The notes under the pieces are model-generated. The model was not told where the DNA came from, did not search any database, and worked only from the letters and a program-made list of their open reading frames with translations. Shown here in pieces: positions 12,326 through 23,300 of a stretch of DNA of 64,000 nucleotides. The DNA is from Gordionus sp. m RMFG-2023 (Eukaryota; Nematomorpha; Gordioida; Chordodea; Parachordodidae), in assembly GCF_954871325.1 (NCBI RefSeq), contig NC_088779.1:265121-329120 (forward strand), written 5' to 3'. Each line of letters begins with the position of its first letter. Position 1 is the stretch's first letter. The translations under genes were made by a program, and so were the position numbers.

Positions 12326-12494
12326 TAGTGGCTCAATTTTAGCCGATATGGCTAACTCAATATAAATTTTGCTCATGGAGATACAAGTTTTATATTATTC
12401 GAGAAATCTCTAGGCTTGAACAATATTTTTTGGCAAAAATATTGAGTTAGCTGTTTATAAAAATCAGCTCAAGTCGAGCCGTTTAACAACACTA
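12326..12494. mobile_element. hAT-type MITE, complete, nested in the larger hAT element
   Basis: The element begins TAGTG and ends GTTTAACAACACTA. It is flanked by a perfect 8-bp duplication ATTAAAAT (12,318-12,325 and 12,495-12,502). The inverted ends share 'ggctcaa' and 'gctaactcaata' blocks. At 169 bp it has no coding capacity. It inserted after the 3.3-kb hAT element took its present form. Confidence 0.8.
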
Positions 12495-12686
12495 ATTAAA
12501 ATAATTAATAATTCTAGGACTTTTATATTATAAGAAAAACCAATATGATTTTTAAGATAAACCCGGCCGAAGGCCGGGCAAAAGAGCCGAAGGCCCGTAA
12601 AAGGGGGTCTGGGGGGCGAAGCCCCCCAGGCTTTTATAAATGGACCCCCTCTAAGGAAAATTCCTAGCTACGCCACTGACTATAGG

Positions 12687-12990
12687 CAATATATAATTCT
12701 AAATATAAACCATAGTTGTGGCCTGTAAAATGATTATAACCATCATTTTCATACACCTAAATTCAAACTTATATTGTCAATGAAGAATATCATACATAAA
12801 ATTTTTTTTATTCTAGGAAACAAAACCTTTCGCGAACAATGTACATAATTATAATTAAATCCTATAATTTCTTAATTATAATATTTAGTCTCAAAATATA
12901 TTGTTATTAAGAGTGATATAGTATATTAAAATAAGGGCCCTACATCCCTAGAATATACTAAAAAATATATTATTTTTAGAAATTAAAGGA
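12687..12990. repeat. Dispersed repeat R1, right half of a copy split by the hAT insertion
   Basis: The block 'aggaaacaaaacctttcgcg' and its surroundings match 420-470 and 23,065-23,100. The left half of the same copy is at 9,230-9,355. The hAT element therefore inserted into an existing R1 repeat. Confidence 0.45.
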
Positions 12991-14150
12991 TATCTCCTAC
13001 AGCAGAAAGGTATTTAATATTTAATTAACATAAATATTCTCATTGTAACTATCTTTTTAAGTGACCTGATAAGATTCCTATTTCCAGACAATCTTTCTTC
13101 ACTTTTTGAATATTTATATAAAATTGTATGTAGCCTTATTTAAATCATTATTTCTGCTGATTACTTTCCCTATGATTATTTATATTTGGTATGATTCAAA
13201 TATATATGCCATATGAATTTTTATATCATATAAAATATCTTGTGAGTATTTTTCAATATTCCCAACACCATATCCAATGATTTTTGGGTGATTAGAGCGT
13301 AAAGGGATAATATGCTTAATGCTCTTTTTGCAAAAGGAAGTGAACTAATTCACGAGTTTTATTTGGATAAAAATCTAACACCAAAATAAATCTTAACCTT
13401 CGAGGTAGTGCAAACATGGATATTTACTTATATTGATCCACCAGTAAAGTCTCTGATCTTCAATTAACAGATTTGATTTTATATCTTATTTTCTCTCCTC
13501 GTATAACCAATAAAATTCCTGGTTTTATTGGTTTTATTAGTTTTACAAAACGTTTTTTTTAGTAAAATCATCAACTTTATAAATGCTGGTGGACCCCTAA
13601 CCTTACGTTGTAATCACTTTTAAAAAAGGATTAGCTTTTCATAAAAATATTTTGTAAATGCTCAAATTTTTCTAATTTAATATCATTAATTAAATTAATT
13701 AATTTTATCATAATTAACCTCTATTTTAATATATTTTTTACTTTAATTTTTTTTTAAATTTTTGAATCTGATTTTCTTAAATGTTATGTCACCGCTTTAA
13801 CGTCAGGACACAGCTAGTTGATTTTTCCAGTTATTGTAATTTAAGTTTCACAATATAAAGAGACTCTCTTCTTAATTATTATCTTAATACAATATAATCG
13901 ATCTCTTTCAGACAATCTTTTATCTATTTAAAATAAGAATTTTATATCATCTTAAGTTTGAATAAAAATGATATGTTAAAGAAAAATTAAATTATAAAAT
14001 ATACAACAATCATTTAAAATATTAATATTCCAAACCATCCTACTTTATATCTAATTACAACCATCAACAGAAAAAAAAACGCAATAAAGGATATGTGCAA
14101 ATAAAAAAATTATTACTTAAATTATAAATCATCATATAAATATTTTATTA
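12990..14150. other. Intergenic, no gene recognised
   Basis: A short open segment near 13,309-13,389 (starting MLNALFAKGSELIHEF) is protein-like in composition, but it is only about 26 codons and has no clear splice sites. The rest is AT-rich and featureless. Confidence 0.35.
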
Positions 14151-14850
14151 TATTAGGAGGCCCGTTAGTAGGCACAGAGAGTTTTCAAATTTTTAAATAA
14201 TCATCTACAATCATTATTCCTCATACTACCAATCAAGCTTATTTTATCTTCACAAATGCTCTTTTAATTCCACAAATTGGTTACGCATTTGAAACTCTTT
14301 TAAAAACTATAAACAAAACATTTTAAAAATGATAATGTAAGGTTATTAAATATTAAATTCGCTTCTAACTACTGGCTTCAGGCAACTCTTCCTTGCAAAT
14401 CTGGAGGATTAGGAATCCCAGGGAAAGTCAGGTACAAGAGAGGCCGAGACAAGCATTAAATATTACACTTATTTCTTCCATATCTCCTAAATAATTCGTA
14501 AAACACATCATTTGCCAAATCATTTCAATTGATAATAAATGTTTAAAGAATAAAGCCTTAATTATTGGGACATCAACCTTATATCTAAGACTCATCAAAG
14601 CAAAAAGACTGGGATCTTGAATTCTTCATTCCTTCGCTTACCTCAACTTGAGCGATAATAGCAAATAAACAGAACTCTCAATTTCAACAATTCCCGTCAT
14701 GAATAGCTTGATCCTACCCTAGTATCTTAAATAATCAACTAATAGGTGACTCCACTTTCGTTATTCAATCAGTTTGCTTCTGGGTATACTATTTTTAAAC
14801 CATTATCAACAAATCACCTTAGACGCCATGCGATAGATTGTAAATTCATA
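14150..14850 (+). pseudogene. LINE reverse transcriptase, C-terminal remnant
   Basis: Short in-order pieces in different frames match the region after the polymerase core of invertebrate LINE ORF2 proteins. First comes 'ALLIPQIGYAFETLL' (near 14,255), like the 'IPrltYLLRTsp' motif. Then 'WLQATLPCKSGGLGIP' (near 14,375), like 'QAsLPvklGGLGIr'. Near 14,615 follows a segment like 'WDLEFFIPSLT...DNSKQTEL'. Last, near 14,790, is an 'IFKP..' stretch resembling the final cysteine-rich region. Stops and frame changes are frequent, so the copy is long dead. The polymerase core itself was not found upstream, consistent with the usual 5' truncation. The clade is not determined. Confidence 0.6.
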
Positions 14851-15870
14851 TTAGAAATTAATCAACACCACAAAATACATACACTTATTGTTTTTAATTT
14901 TTCTATATAAGTTTTTTTTTATGTTATAATATTTATTCTTTAGATATTTTCGTGTGTTATTTTATCTAAATTTTCAATATATATTTTTTAATTAAAAATT
15001 ATATATTTGAACCTTTTTTATAAAACCATTCTATTGCCTCAATTAAAAAACAATTGAAAGTTAAAAAAAACTATCTCCATAAAAAGTTACATATTTGTGT
15101 TTACTTAGAAATAATTGGTTATTATATTTTCAATATCACGTTATAGACTAAAAAATAAAATAATAATTTTTCCAATGTTCTATATAAATATAAGATTCAA
15201 ATATATTATAACTTAAGAATATAATCAAAGTAATTACATATATTTATTTATTTTTTCAGGTGTAGATATAAGAGATCTAAGTAAATTTTCTATTTTTATT
15301 TATTTTTAAATTAGCAAAGTTGAAACTAAATTTGCTTTTATTAAGCTGATAGATATCACATAAAATGTCTATCAAATTTCTTAATTTTCTTAATAAAAGT
15401 AATTTTGTTCCTAGCATTCATTTTTGAATTCAAATAGGCCAAGTTTTAATAAGTCCACTATAATAAAACGTGTATACATCATGTATAGGATCTATATATT
15501 AGTGTACATGGTGCACGCTACATTCCTGGTGGGTGATAAAATTGCACTTCGTTCAATTTCTGCGTGGTAATGAATGATTTAAATTAAAGGACTAAAAATT
15601 TTGTAGAAAAGGTATAATTTGATTTATAATCAACCTCCCAGCAGAGAAACTTATTCACAACATTAATTTCCCAGAATATTAAATTGTTAGCAAAATAAAA
15701 AGATTTTCGCAAAATTAGTAAATATATATGAATCCGATGTAGGATAATTGTAATATTCTCTGATATTATTAAAGTTCTATTCAATTAAAAAATGAAAATG
15801 TATTATGCTCATGTTTAATTAATTTTTTTCATCAAAAAATCTTTATTTAGTTAAAAATATAATGATTTGT
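14850..15870. other. AT-rich intergenic stretch, nothing recognised
   Basis: There is a 30-codon open segment at 15,482-15,571 and a low-complexity minus-strand frame at 15,584-15,784. Neither shows a motif, splice context or composition that supports a gene. Confidence 0.4.
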
Positions 15871-16440
15871 AAAAGAGATTCAGGTAAGCCACCCTTTTAA
15901 CGAATGATATATAAACATTACCAAATTCATAAATATTTATTTTATTAGTCAATATCACTTGCAGAAAAGAAAGTATATTTATTAAATTAAGAGACATGAT
16001 TGTCATTGCAATCAAATATATTATTTATTTATAGATGGCGATATTATAAATGCCACAATAGGTTTATCAATAAATTAATTAAAATTTGGAGATTGTATGT
16101 ATTGTATAATCATTACACATTTTTTAATTTAAATAACATTGAACTAATAATTATTTATAACTTTGTTTTATGAATATATAGAAAATATTCCTTCCATTTT
16201 AAATGGTATAATTTTTCTACAAATTAGCATTTTAATATAATATTTATATTTCTTGTAGAGTATTTAAATCTTGTAGAGTATTTCATCGAAAATATAATAT
16301 TTTACCATTTAATAAATATTGAACTAAATGTTATAAAAATATTAAATGTTAAGGTTCAAATCTGTGGATTGGAATAAGTAAATTTATAAAAGACATATAT
16401 AACAATATAATTTATTGTTCAAGGATTGGTAAAAGGAAAC
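15870..16440. repeat. Dispersed repeat R2, uninterrupted copy
   Basis: This is the counterpart of the split copy at 4,780-6,560; the shared blocks keep their order and orientation. It lacks the Tc1-like insertion and so acts as an empty-site comparison. It is noncoding. Confidence 0.45.
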
Positions 16441-16576
16441 CTCACTTTTAATCTAGGTAATATAAAAATAAAAATATATTTTGAAATGAATATATTTCTA
16501 ACACAGAACAAGAGAAGAAACCCAATTGTAAGAGATGACATTTATTCATATGAAGGAAATTATCATATTTATAATA

Positions 16577-16640
16577 TCATCGGGGTAGCCAAAAAATTTC
16601 CGTTAGGGGGGGGCAGCTGCTTACTTATGAAGGCCATTAT
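16577..16640. mobile_element. hAT-like terminal fragment
   Basis: The segment reads 'ggggtagccaaaaaatttcc' followed by 'gttaggggggggcagc'. This resembles the GGCGTAGCCA-plus-G-run ends common in hAT elements. No partner end or target duplication was found, so it is probably a solo broken end. Confidence 0.35.
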
Positions 16641-17124
16641 TTTTTAAAAATAAAACAAATAATTAAGCATTCATAGATATTTTTTGCTATTTTAATTAAA
16701 AAATTATTAATGTTATAAGAATACAAAATAATACTATAATATGAACATACAAAATAATACTATAATACGACGATGTTTATTTTTAAATTTTAAATAAATG
16801 AATTAAAGGATAAATTTCTAATTTTTTTTCATAACCCATCAATACTAAATTTTGCTTGCTTTGATCTTTCATTGAACCTCTAGTGCTCGATAAAACTCTC
16901 TTAATTATAGAGAAAGATGCCACATAAGAAGCCGTTGTTACCCCAATGCTGGGAATCATTTCAATTCTTTAAATGCATGATGATATTTTTTACTGAAGAA
17001 CCAACAGATCATCATTACCTAGAACGTTTTATGCTTATCCACCGACATCAACCGGAGGCAAATTTACTATCTTTATTCTTATCATCATGCGGTCACGGCC
17101 TATATTCAAAATTAAAGTTAGCCT

Positions 17125-18267
17125 TTGCACCTAGGCCTATTTAATTTTAATAGACTTCCTTTTGGTATTTCCTCCGCCCCAATAATTTTTCAACGAACGA
17201 TGGACATTGTAACAGCCGGTCTAAAAAAGACCGTCACTTATTTAGACGATATTCTAGTATCAGGGAAAACTCCGGCGGAACACTGGTTCAATTTGCATCA
17301 GCTCTTCACACGATTGGATGATTTTAATTTAAGAATAAATCTAAAAAAATGCAAATTAGCGCAACCCTCAGTGGAATATTTGGGCCACATCATTAATGCA
17401 GACGGGTTAACTCCTAGTCCTAGAACAACAGAATCTATCAAAAATTGTCTCGTTCCAAAAAACGTTCACGAAGTGCGATCCTTCATTGGTCTCGTTACAT
17501 ATTATGCAAAATTTATACCAAACATGTCTACCATAGCTAAACCGTTATACGATCTATTACACCAAGGGGTAAAGTTTAACTGGAGCCAAACCACATCTGA
17601 CAGTTTTAATTCCATCAAGACCCTATTGATTTCCCCCCAAATCCTTTGCAACTACAACCTCGAAACCACCCTCACTCTATCTTGTGATGCTTCCGCTTAT
17701 GGTTTAGGAGCCGTTCTATCACATCTATGGGATAACAATATCGAGAAACCTATAGCCTATGCTTCCCGAACGTTATCGAAGGCCGAAATTAACTATTCCA
17801 CCGTAGAGAAGGAAGCCTTGGCCATTGTTTTTGCCGTTAAGAGATTCCGACAATTCCTGCTAGGAAGACCATTCATCATAAACACAGACCATAAGCCCCT
17901 ACTAGCCATATATGGAAAAAAAATTGGGATCCCAACCATGACTTCCGCAAGATTACAACGATGGGGAGTAACATTATCGGGCTTCAATTTCAACATCCAA
18001 TACAAAAGAGGGCCTACAAATATGAATGCCGACGCTCTTTCCCGACTACCGCTTTCTAACATCGACCATCAAGATGAAACCGAGGTAAACCAAATTCTAC
18101 AGACCCGTATTAAAGACCTACCCTTCACTAGAGATAAAATAGAATCCATAACAATGCAAGACCCAGAATTATCACAGATCAAAGAAAATATACGAAATGG
18201 CTGCCCCCCCCCAGATAATAACCACCGAACTACAAGAATATTGGAACAAAAGATGAATTGTCAATAG
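17125..18267 (+). pseudogene. Ty3/gypsy pol fossil: reverse transcriptase part and RNase H
   Basis: The frame opens within reverse transcriptase (FNRLPFGISSAP, then the catalytic YLDD box as 'TYLDDILVSGKT'). It continues through the thumb ('LGHIINADGL', 'VRSFIGLVTYYAKFIPN') into RNase H ('LSCDASAYGLGAVLS', 'EKEALAIVFAVKRFRQFLLG', 'NTDHKPL', 'NADALSRLPL'). These belong to the Ty3/gypsy class and would copy the element's RNA into DNA in cytoplasmic particles. Only part of the polymerase is present. The domain order and sequence leave no doubt about the family. Confidence 0.9.
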
Positions 18268-19258
18268 ACGGGGAGATAATTGTCCGGGGAACCCGATTAA
18301 TCATTCCCAAAACCTTACGACCCGCTATCTTACAAGAGATTCATAGTGGACACCCGGGAATTGTTCGAATGAAGGGAACCGAAAGGATTTATGTCTGGTG
18401 GCCCCAATTAAATAAGGATATCACAAAAATCAGTGAAATATGCAACCGTTGTCAACTATACAAAGAAAACTTCCCCCAGAGATTACTACACCACTGGCCC
18501 GTCGCCCGCACAGTGGGAGAAATGGTACACGTCGACCTCGCTGGACCCATACATCAAATACATTGGCTAATTCTAGTAGATGCCTATTCCAAATGGCCAG
18601 AAATAGCCCGCTTGAATAACACTACATCCAAGGGACTCCTAACAGCGTTAGAATGCATTTTTAATCACCTAGGCTATCCGCGAAACCTCATAACCGACAA
18701 CGGACCCCAGTTTGTCAGCCACGAATTCAACCAATATTGTGAACGCCATGGAATAACCCACATCTACACCCCCCCGTACTCCCCCCAAAGGAATGGAATA
18801 GCGGAACGATTCGTACGAACCTTTAAAAATGCTATAAGAGGATTTCCCCGAACAGAAATTCAAACCCACCTTACCAACTTCCTAATAGCCTATAGAAACA
18901 CTCCACATCCAACCACGAAGCAAACCCCAGCCATGCTATATCTAGGACGCAAGATCAGACGACCATTAGTCCTCCTCCATGAAAAATCAGCATTTCACAC
19001 CACACACTACTCGGTTCAGCTCATCTAAGGAATGGGGATCTAGTATGGGTGCGAACACCCCCAAGCATTCCTAACCCACGATGGGAAAAAGGAACTATAA
19101 TAGAGGTTATAGGATCTGTCGTTTATTACGTGGAAACAGCTCAAAAAGCCAGACGATACCATCGCCGAGATATCCGACTTCGACGGGAACCCGAAAATCA
19201 AGAAGAAGAGCGTAAAAACAAATTCAACAACCTACCACCCCGGGATAGCCGTATTTAA
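18258..19258 (+). pseudogene. Ty3/gypsy pol fossil: integrase
   Basis: An HHCC zinc-binding region ('IHSGHPGIVRMKG' ... 'CNRCQLYKENF') is followed by the rve core ('VHVDLAGPI', 'LITDNGPQFVS', 'TPPYSPQRNGIAERFVRTFK') and a basic C-terminal tail with 'WEKGTIIEVIG' and an Arg/Glu-rich end. In the family this enzyme inserts the cDNA into the chromosome. It lies directly after the RNase H part and reaches to the noncoding 3' region of the element. Confidence 0.9.
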
Positions 19259-19575
19259 GAGGGGAGGAAAATACCGTATTCCCACAAAAACACCTTTCTT
19301 TTTTTTTGATTTTATATATATTGATTATTTATTTTTTTGTGGTCTTCCACCTGTTACAAATCCCTTTTTTTTATTATTAGTCGTTTTTTTATCCGCTCTG
19401 AACCAGCGGTGCGGCGAATGTTGTTTTATTTATTTTATTGACTTAGGATCTACCTTCGTTATTAAATCCGCTCTAAACCAGCGGTGCGGCGAATGCCGTC
19501 TTGTTATTTTTTTTGCAGGAATTAAGAATGAAATGGGCGCCGACGGCCGGGTAGCCGTATTTAAGAGGGGAGGAG

Positions 19576-19720
19576 TGTTATGTTCTACCTCCCCCCTCCT
19601 TTTGCCACATGTAACTTTTCTTTTCTTTAAGTTTTTCTCCACTTGTTTCTTTTGTTTTTCTATCGTCCTTTTTTTTATATTGATATATTATACCTTATTT
19701 TGATATTGTATTTGAAATTT
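19576..19720 (+). repeat. Probable 3' LTR start of the Ty3/gypsy fossil
   Basis: A purine tract ending in gaggggaggag is followed by TGTTATGTTC, the usual position and TG start of a 3' LTR. The right border and a matching 5' copy were not found, so the end given is nominal. Confidence 0.45.
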
Positions 19721-20079
19721 GAAACTGGTTCTGACCAGTTTCAAGAATGATGGTATCGCGATATTATATATCAACATGTTATTTTTTTTCCATTGTTTTA
19801 TAAATTATAAAAGGTTGCAAAAATACCTTGAAGGCGATTTATATACGCTTGATGATTTGTGGGGAGTGAGATTAAATTTTGTTGAAAGTTTTTCAGCCTT
19901 TATTCTAATCAAATCAATAGAATTATTGCTTCTTATATTTTTTGAATATATTGATAGTGGAATCAATACAATTTTTACATCCACTTGATAAGTACCTACT
20001 GACTGTAGATACATAGTGGATCTATTGTTATTATTATCTCATAAATTATAATGGCTTATATAATGTAATTTATATTAAC

Positions 20080-20760
20080 GTATTGAGATAAAAGACCATA
20101 GACTTTTAGAGAATCATGAGTGCTAACCTCTGAATTAAAAGTTCTATTAGAAAAGTAAACTAATACTTCACCAATAGCCTCAAAATTAACATAAAAGATG
20201 CGAGATGTTTCTAAATGACCATTCCACATCTAGTCAAAAAGTCTAAGTGTGGCCTGCATATTTACAGGATACGTTAAACCGCCTAAAAATTATGCAATGC
20301 ATTGAATAAATCAAAGAAATTAGAAATGATAACATTATTACATACCAATTTTGAACCACAAGATGCAACATGTTGTTGTAGCAATGTATAATAGGAACTT
20401 TTTTATTAATTTTTTTTTGAAGTAGGGTTTGCACTCCTACATTTCGGCCAGACATAACATTTGCACCATCATATACCTGGTTTATCATATTCGTTGAATT
20501 AATATAAACTCATTAGTTGCTTTAAAATGCAATTAGTAATGCTTTCAGCAGAAAGACACTGTAAATTAATAATCCCTATTAAATTTTCTTGGACTTCTCC
20601 AGAAAAAAATATATATAATTATGTTCAGTTTTCAAAACCTGATGCATCTTTTGTCACATCAGCCTTAAGACAAAATAAAAGGCATCTCACTTTTATTATA
20701 TTTATCTGAAATATAATCAAGCATCATATCCACCATAATAGATTTTACTTCGTTTAATTC
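20080..20760 (-). pseudogene. hAT transposase, DUF4371/ZMYM1-like type, decayed
   Basis: On the minus strand, in order, are pieces of a hAT-type transposase. 'LNEVKSIMVDMMLDYI' is followed by 'ADVTKDASGFEN' (position of the first catalytic Asp, family ADETTDIS). Then come 'GIINLQCLSAESITNCILKQ' and 'INQVYDGANVMSGRNVGVQ' (family GYDGAS.MSGK..GVQ), then 'IIHCYNNMLHLVVQNW' (family HC.AH.LNLVV). A GTATGT donor follows that exon. Next is 'RWNGHLETSRIFYVNFEAIG' near 20,200. Frames change between the pieces and the C-terminal dimerisation domain is not seen. Outside, at 21,040-21,133, lies a terminal segment of the local hAT-MITE family. This element may therefore be the former transposase source of those MITEs (inference). 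Confidence 0.75.
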
Positions 20761-21039
20761 GGGTGATGTTTATCGCGTATTTTTGTATTTAAATTTCGTA
20801 ATTTTATTTAATTCAGGATCTTTTTGGATGGTGTATGAAAACATAGCTATAAATAGTCTAGAAAGAATAAATTATGTTTTTTATTGCAGCATTCGTAATT
20901 TTTGTTGAACCAGTCCCAGGGGAAATATCATGAAATCTTGATTTAAGATCCTAAAGATTACGGTTAATTTGTTGGCTTATCAAAATTTTTGTTATCTCAG
21001 TATTTTCTTTATATTTCTAAAATATTCACCGCTGTTTTA

Positions 21040-21133
21040 AATAACTGGTTATATCGGGCTTAGAATATATTATTTTGCCTAAAATCTTAATCGAATCATT
21101 TTTAAAAATCGGCCCAGCTGTTTAGCAACACTG
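21040..21133. mobile_element. hAT end related to the MITE family (right tip)
   Basis: The sequence 'atttttaaaaatcggcccag' followed by 'ctgtttagcaacactg' matches the right ends of the MITEs at 12.5, 35.6 and 44.7 kb. It probably marks the 5' end of the minus-strand transposase at 20.1-20.8 kb. The opposite end was not found. Confidence 0.5.
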
Positions 21134-22860
21134 CACAATAATACCAAATTTTATATAAATTTATTAAGAACCTTTTTTATTTTAATAAATATTTACGGAT
21201 CGGTATCAATCTGTTTCCTTATCTTTGATATATATATATATCAAGCCTTGAGTAACCACTTGATTAACTTCAGAAGTGTTATATTATTAATATATTTTTT
21301 TAAGATAATTTATTTTAAATGTTATATTTTTTATTATTTTGAGAAAATTTATAATGTGTTATATAATTTTTTTTTAATATATTTTTTAAGATAATTTTTA
21401 TAATGTGTTATATCATTTTTTTATATGTTTTTTCTTTTACCTGCATGCAGAATTTTTCCAATTATATTGCTTCTTTATTATGACAAATATTTTTCCTGTA
21501 TTTACGTTTTCCAATTCAATTTTAAATAGTTAATTCAATATATGGCGCAAGCAGATATAGATATATTTCTGTCAATTCTACAATATTTTAGCATTGCTTT
21601 CGGATCATTTTGATTTTTCTAGAGTTTTTTTAATTGTTCTATGCTTAACTTTATTGTACATTTATTTTCACTTCCAGCCCCCTATTTTATTATAAATTTC
21701 CTAGTTCAAGTGCCTATTATATTAACTGATTATTTGTAATTTTTGACAAGTCTTGGTAAATATTAAGACTGTAGATTCCGGATTGCTCACGTTTGGAAGG
21801 AATGTGCGATACGGCGTTTATCCCAATCAATATATGAAAAATTATTATCTCTTGCATATATTTTGGCGCGTTGATATTCGTACTAGTTTATCTGTATTAG
21901 AGGGAACTAAGATATCTCTGTTTATTTATTATATTTTTTATATTCTGATAACCTTTTCCAGTCGTTCACATAGTACCTTTTTCGTGTTGTTTGTGTAGTT
22001 TAGCACTCCTATTGTAGATCTCTTATAAATTTTTATGATAATTTAAAAAGCCAAGAAAGGCTACTACTTTTTATTAGTCAATGACGTTTATAATTTTCTT
22101 TTATTACGTCAACTTTATATCAGGATTGTATGTCGGCGTTATCTATATCACATATGTTATATATTTGTAAAAGAATATTTTTTACAGTTTTTTTTTATTT
22201 CCACATATAGCATAAGACTTAATATATGTTAAAAAAATGCTTTTTTTTTTATTTTTAGTTTTTTTATAATTATTCAAGCTTATTTCTATAATTGTTAATA
22301 ATTTTGATATTTGGGAAAGTATATTCCAATTAAGTTTTTTCTTATAATTGATAAAATTGGGGAAGATAAATTTATTATTCTTAATTTGAATCTAATCATC
22401 CATATATTGAGGAAAATTATCTTCTCTAACATTCATCATTTATTAATTATCAATCATCTTTTTAAAAAATTAAGCATATATAAAAAAAATATTCTAGCTA
22501 TTTTTGTTTAGCGGTTTAGAACACGCATCGGTTTTTTAGACCTATCCTTGATTTTTGCAGATAATAAAGGATATATCTTAATTTTTAATATAGTAACTGA
22601 AAAAATATTGGATTTTACTACAAGTAATTTTACCTTCATATATTTATTAATTCAAAAAAATTTTCATGTAAATTGTGATTAAAGGAGGAAATTACTTCGG
22701 TAATTTTTAAATAGTTAATTTTAAAAAAATTAATTCGAAAAAATAAAAAAGAGTTAGAAAGACTACTAGGTATATAGTATTATTATTTTATTTATTAAAA
22801 TTGACGAAAATTTCATTGATAAACATATATCATTATTTTTTTTAAAAATAACATCAAATG
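21134..22860. other. Intergenic; one ambiguous open segment
   Basis: A two-copy AT-rich repeat containing 'ttataatgtgttatat' spans about 21,290-21,420. The segment 21,770-21,900 has less biased composition and is open in two frames on the plus strand, but shows no motif or splice sites. The rest is AT-rich with no recognisable feature. Confidence 0.35.
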
Positions 22861-23300
22861 AATTATTTTATCATCCGAACATAATTTAAGATTCATATAT
22901 GTCATTAATCAAATATAGAACCTGTAAATGGGACCTTAATATTATCTTTCGGTAAAAAAAATATATAATTAACTGTGCTAATTAAGATCTTTGCTTTTAA
23001 CAAATTAATTAATATTTTTTTACATAACTATGATATTAAATATTTAAAATTCATTCATTTTTATATTTTAGAAAACAAAAATATTCGTGTGCCTGGTATA
23101 CAATATTATTTAAGATCTTTTTATCCCTAATCAATTTGAAAATATTATTACAGTCTCAGACTTTTTTTCAATTAGAACCCATCGTATAATAAATATATGA
23201 CGAGTTATAAATCATCATTTATTCTTATATTATTTATTTTAGTATCGAAACCTTCTTATAGTATAATGCATAATGGTATATAAAAAACAAATAATTTTCG
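22860..23300. repeat. Dispersed repeat R1, copy 2
   Basis: The blocks 'tgtaaatgggaccttaatat', 'agaaaacaaaaatattcgtg' and 'tataatgcataatggtat' align in order with copy 1 near the window start. It is noncoding. Confidence 0.5.

Larger units (their letters stand above)
9364..12678 (+). mobile_element. 3.3-kb hAT transposon with perfect 8-bp target duplication
   Basis: The ends are CAGTGGCGTAGCTA at the left and TAGCTACGCCACTG at the right, a perfect 14-base inverted repeat. It is flanked on both sides by the 8-bp duplication ACTATAGG (9,356-9,363 and 12,679-12,686). Tip and duplication length are those of the hAT superfamily. Inside are three tandem ~300-bp units with poly-C tracts (9,409-10,285), a chain of short exons (10,435-11,794), a small tandem repeat (12,046-12,227), a nested MITE (12,326-12,494), and a GC-rich right end with 'cggccgaaggccggg' and 'ggggggcgaagcccccc' hairpins. 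No catalytic transposase domain was found, so it probably depends on another hAT copy. The intact duplication suggests a fairly recent insertion. Confidence 0.85.
16880..19720 (+). mobile_element. Ty3/gypsy LTR retrotransposon fossil, broken
   Basis: Parts seen in order: a gag-like piece (16,917-17,144, with 'CGHGLYSKLKLAFAPRP', like the conserved CG..LY..L..P..P gag motif), part of reverse transcriptase with RNase H and the start of the linker (17,125-18,267), and integrase (18,258-19,258). Then comes a noncoding tail with two tandem copies of a 'ccgctctgaaccagcgg' hairpin, a purine tract (aagaggggaggag) and a probable 3' LTR starting TGTTATGTTC at 19,576. No 5' LTR was found and the 3' LTR end is not resolved. 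The copy is broken in about three places. Its G+C is clearly higher than the surrounding DNA, and the domains are well kept, so the insertion is not very old. Confidence 0.85.

Noticed and set aside
16350-16400. B-box-like 'ggttcaaatct' as part of a tRNA
   Set aside because: No A box or cloverleaf nearby; it belongs to repeat R2, and the other copy lacks the motif.
17793-18062. Minus-strand open frame within the Ty3/gypsy pol region
   Set aside because: It is a shadow of the plus-strand RNase H part; no motif, and the opposite frame is conserved.
18669-18869. Minus-strand open frame within the integrase region
   Set aside because: Shadow of the conserved integrase core on the plus strand.
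22311-22511. 66-residue Ile/Lys/Asn-rich frame
   Set aside because: Composition is what random AT-rich DNA gives; no motif or gene context.
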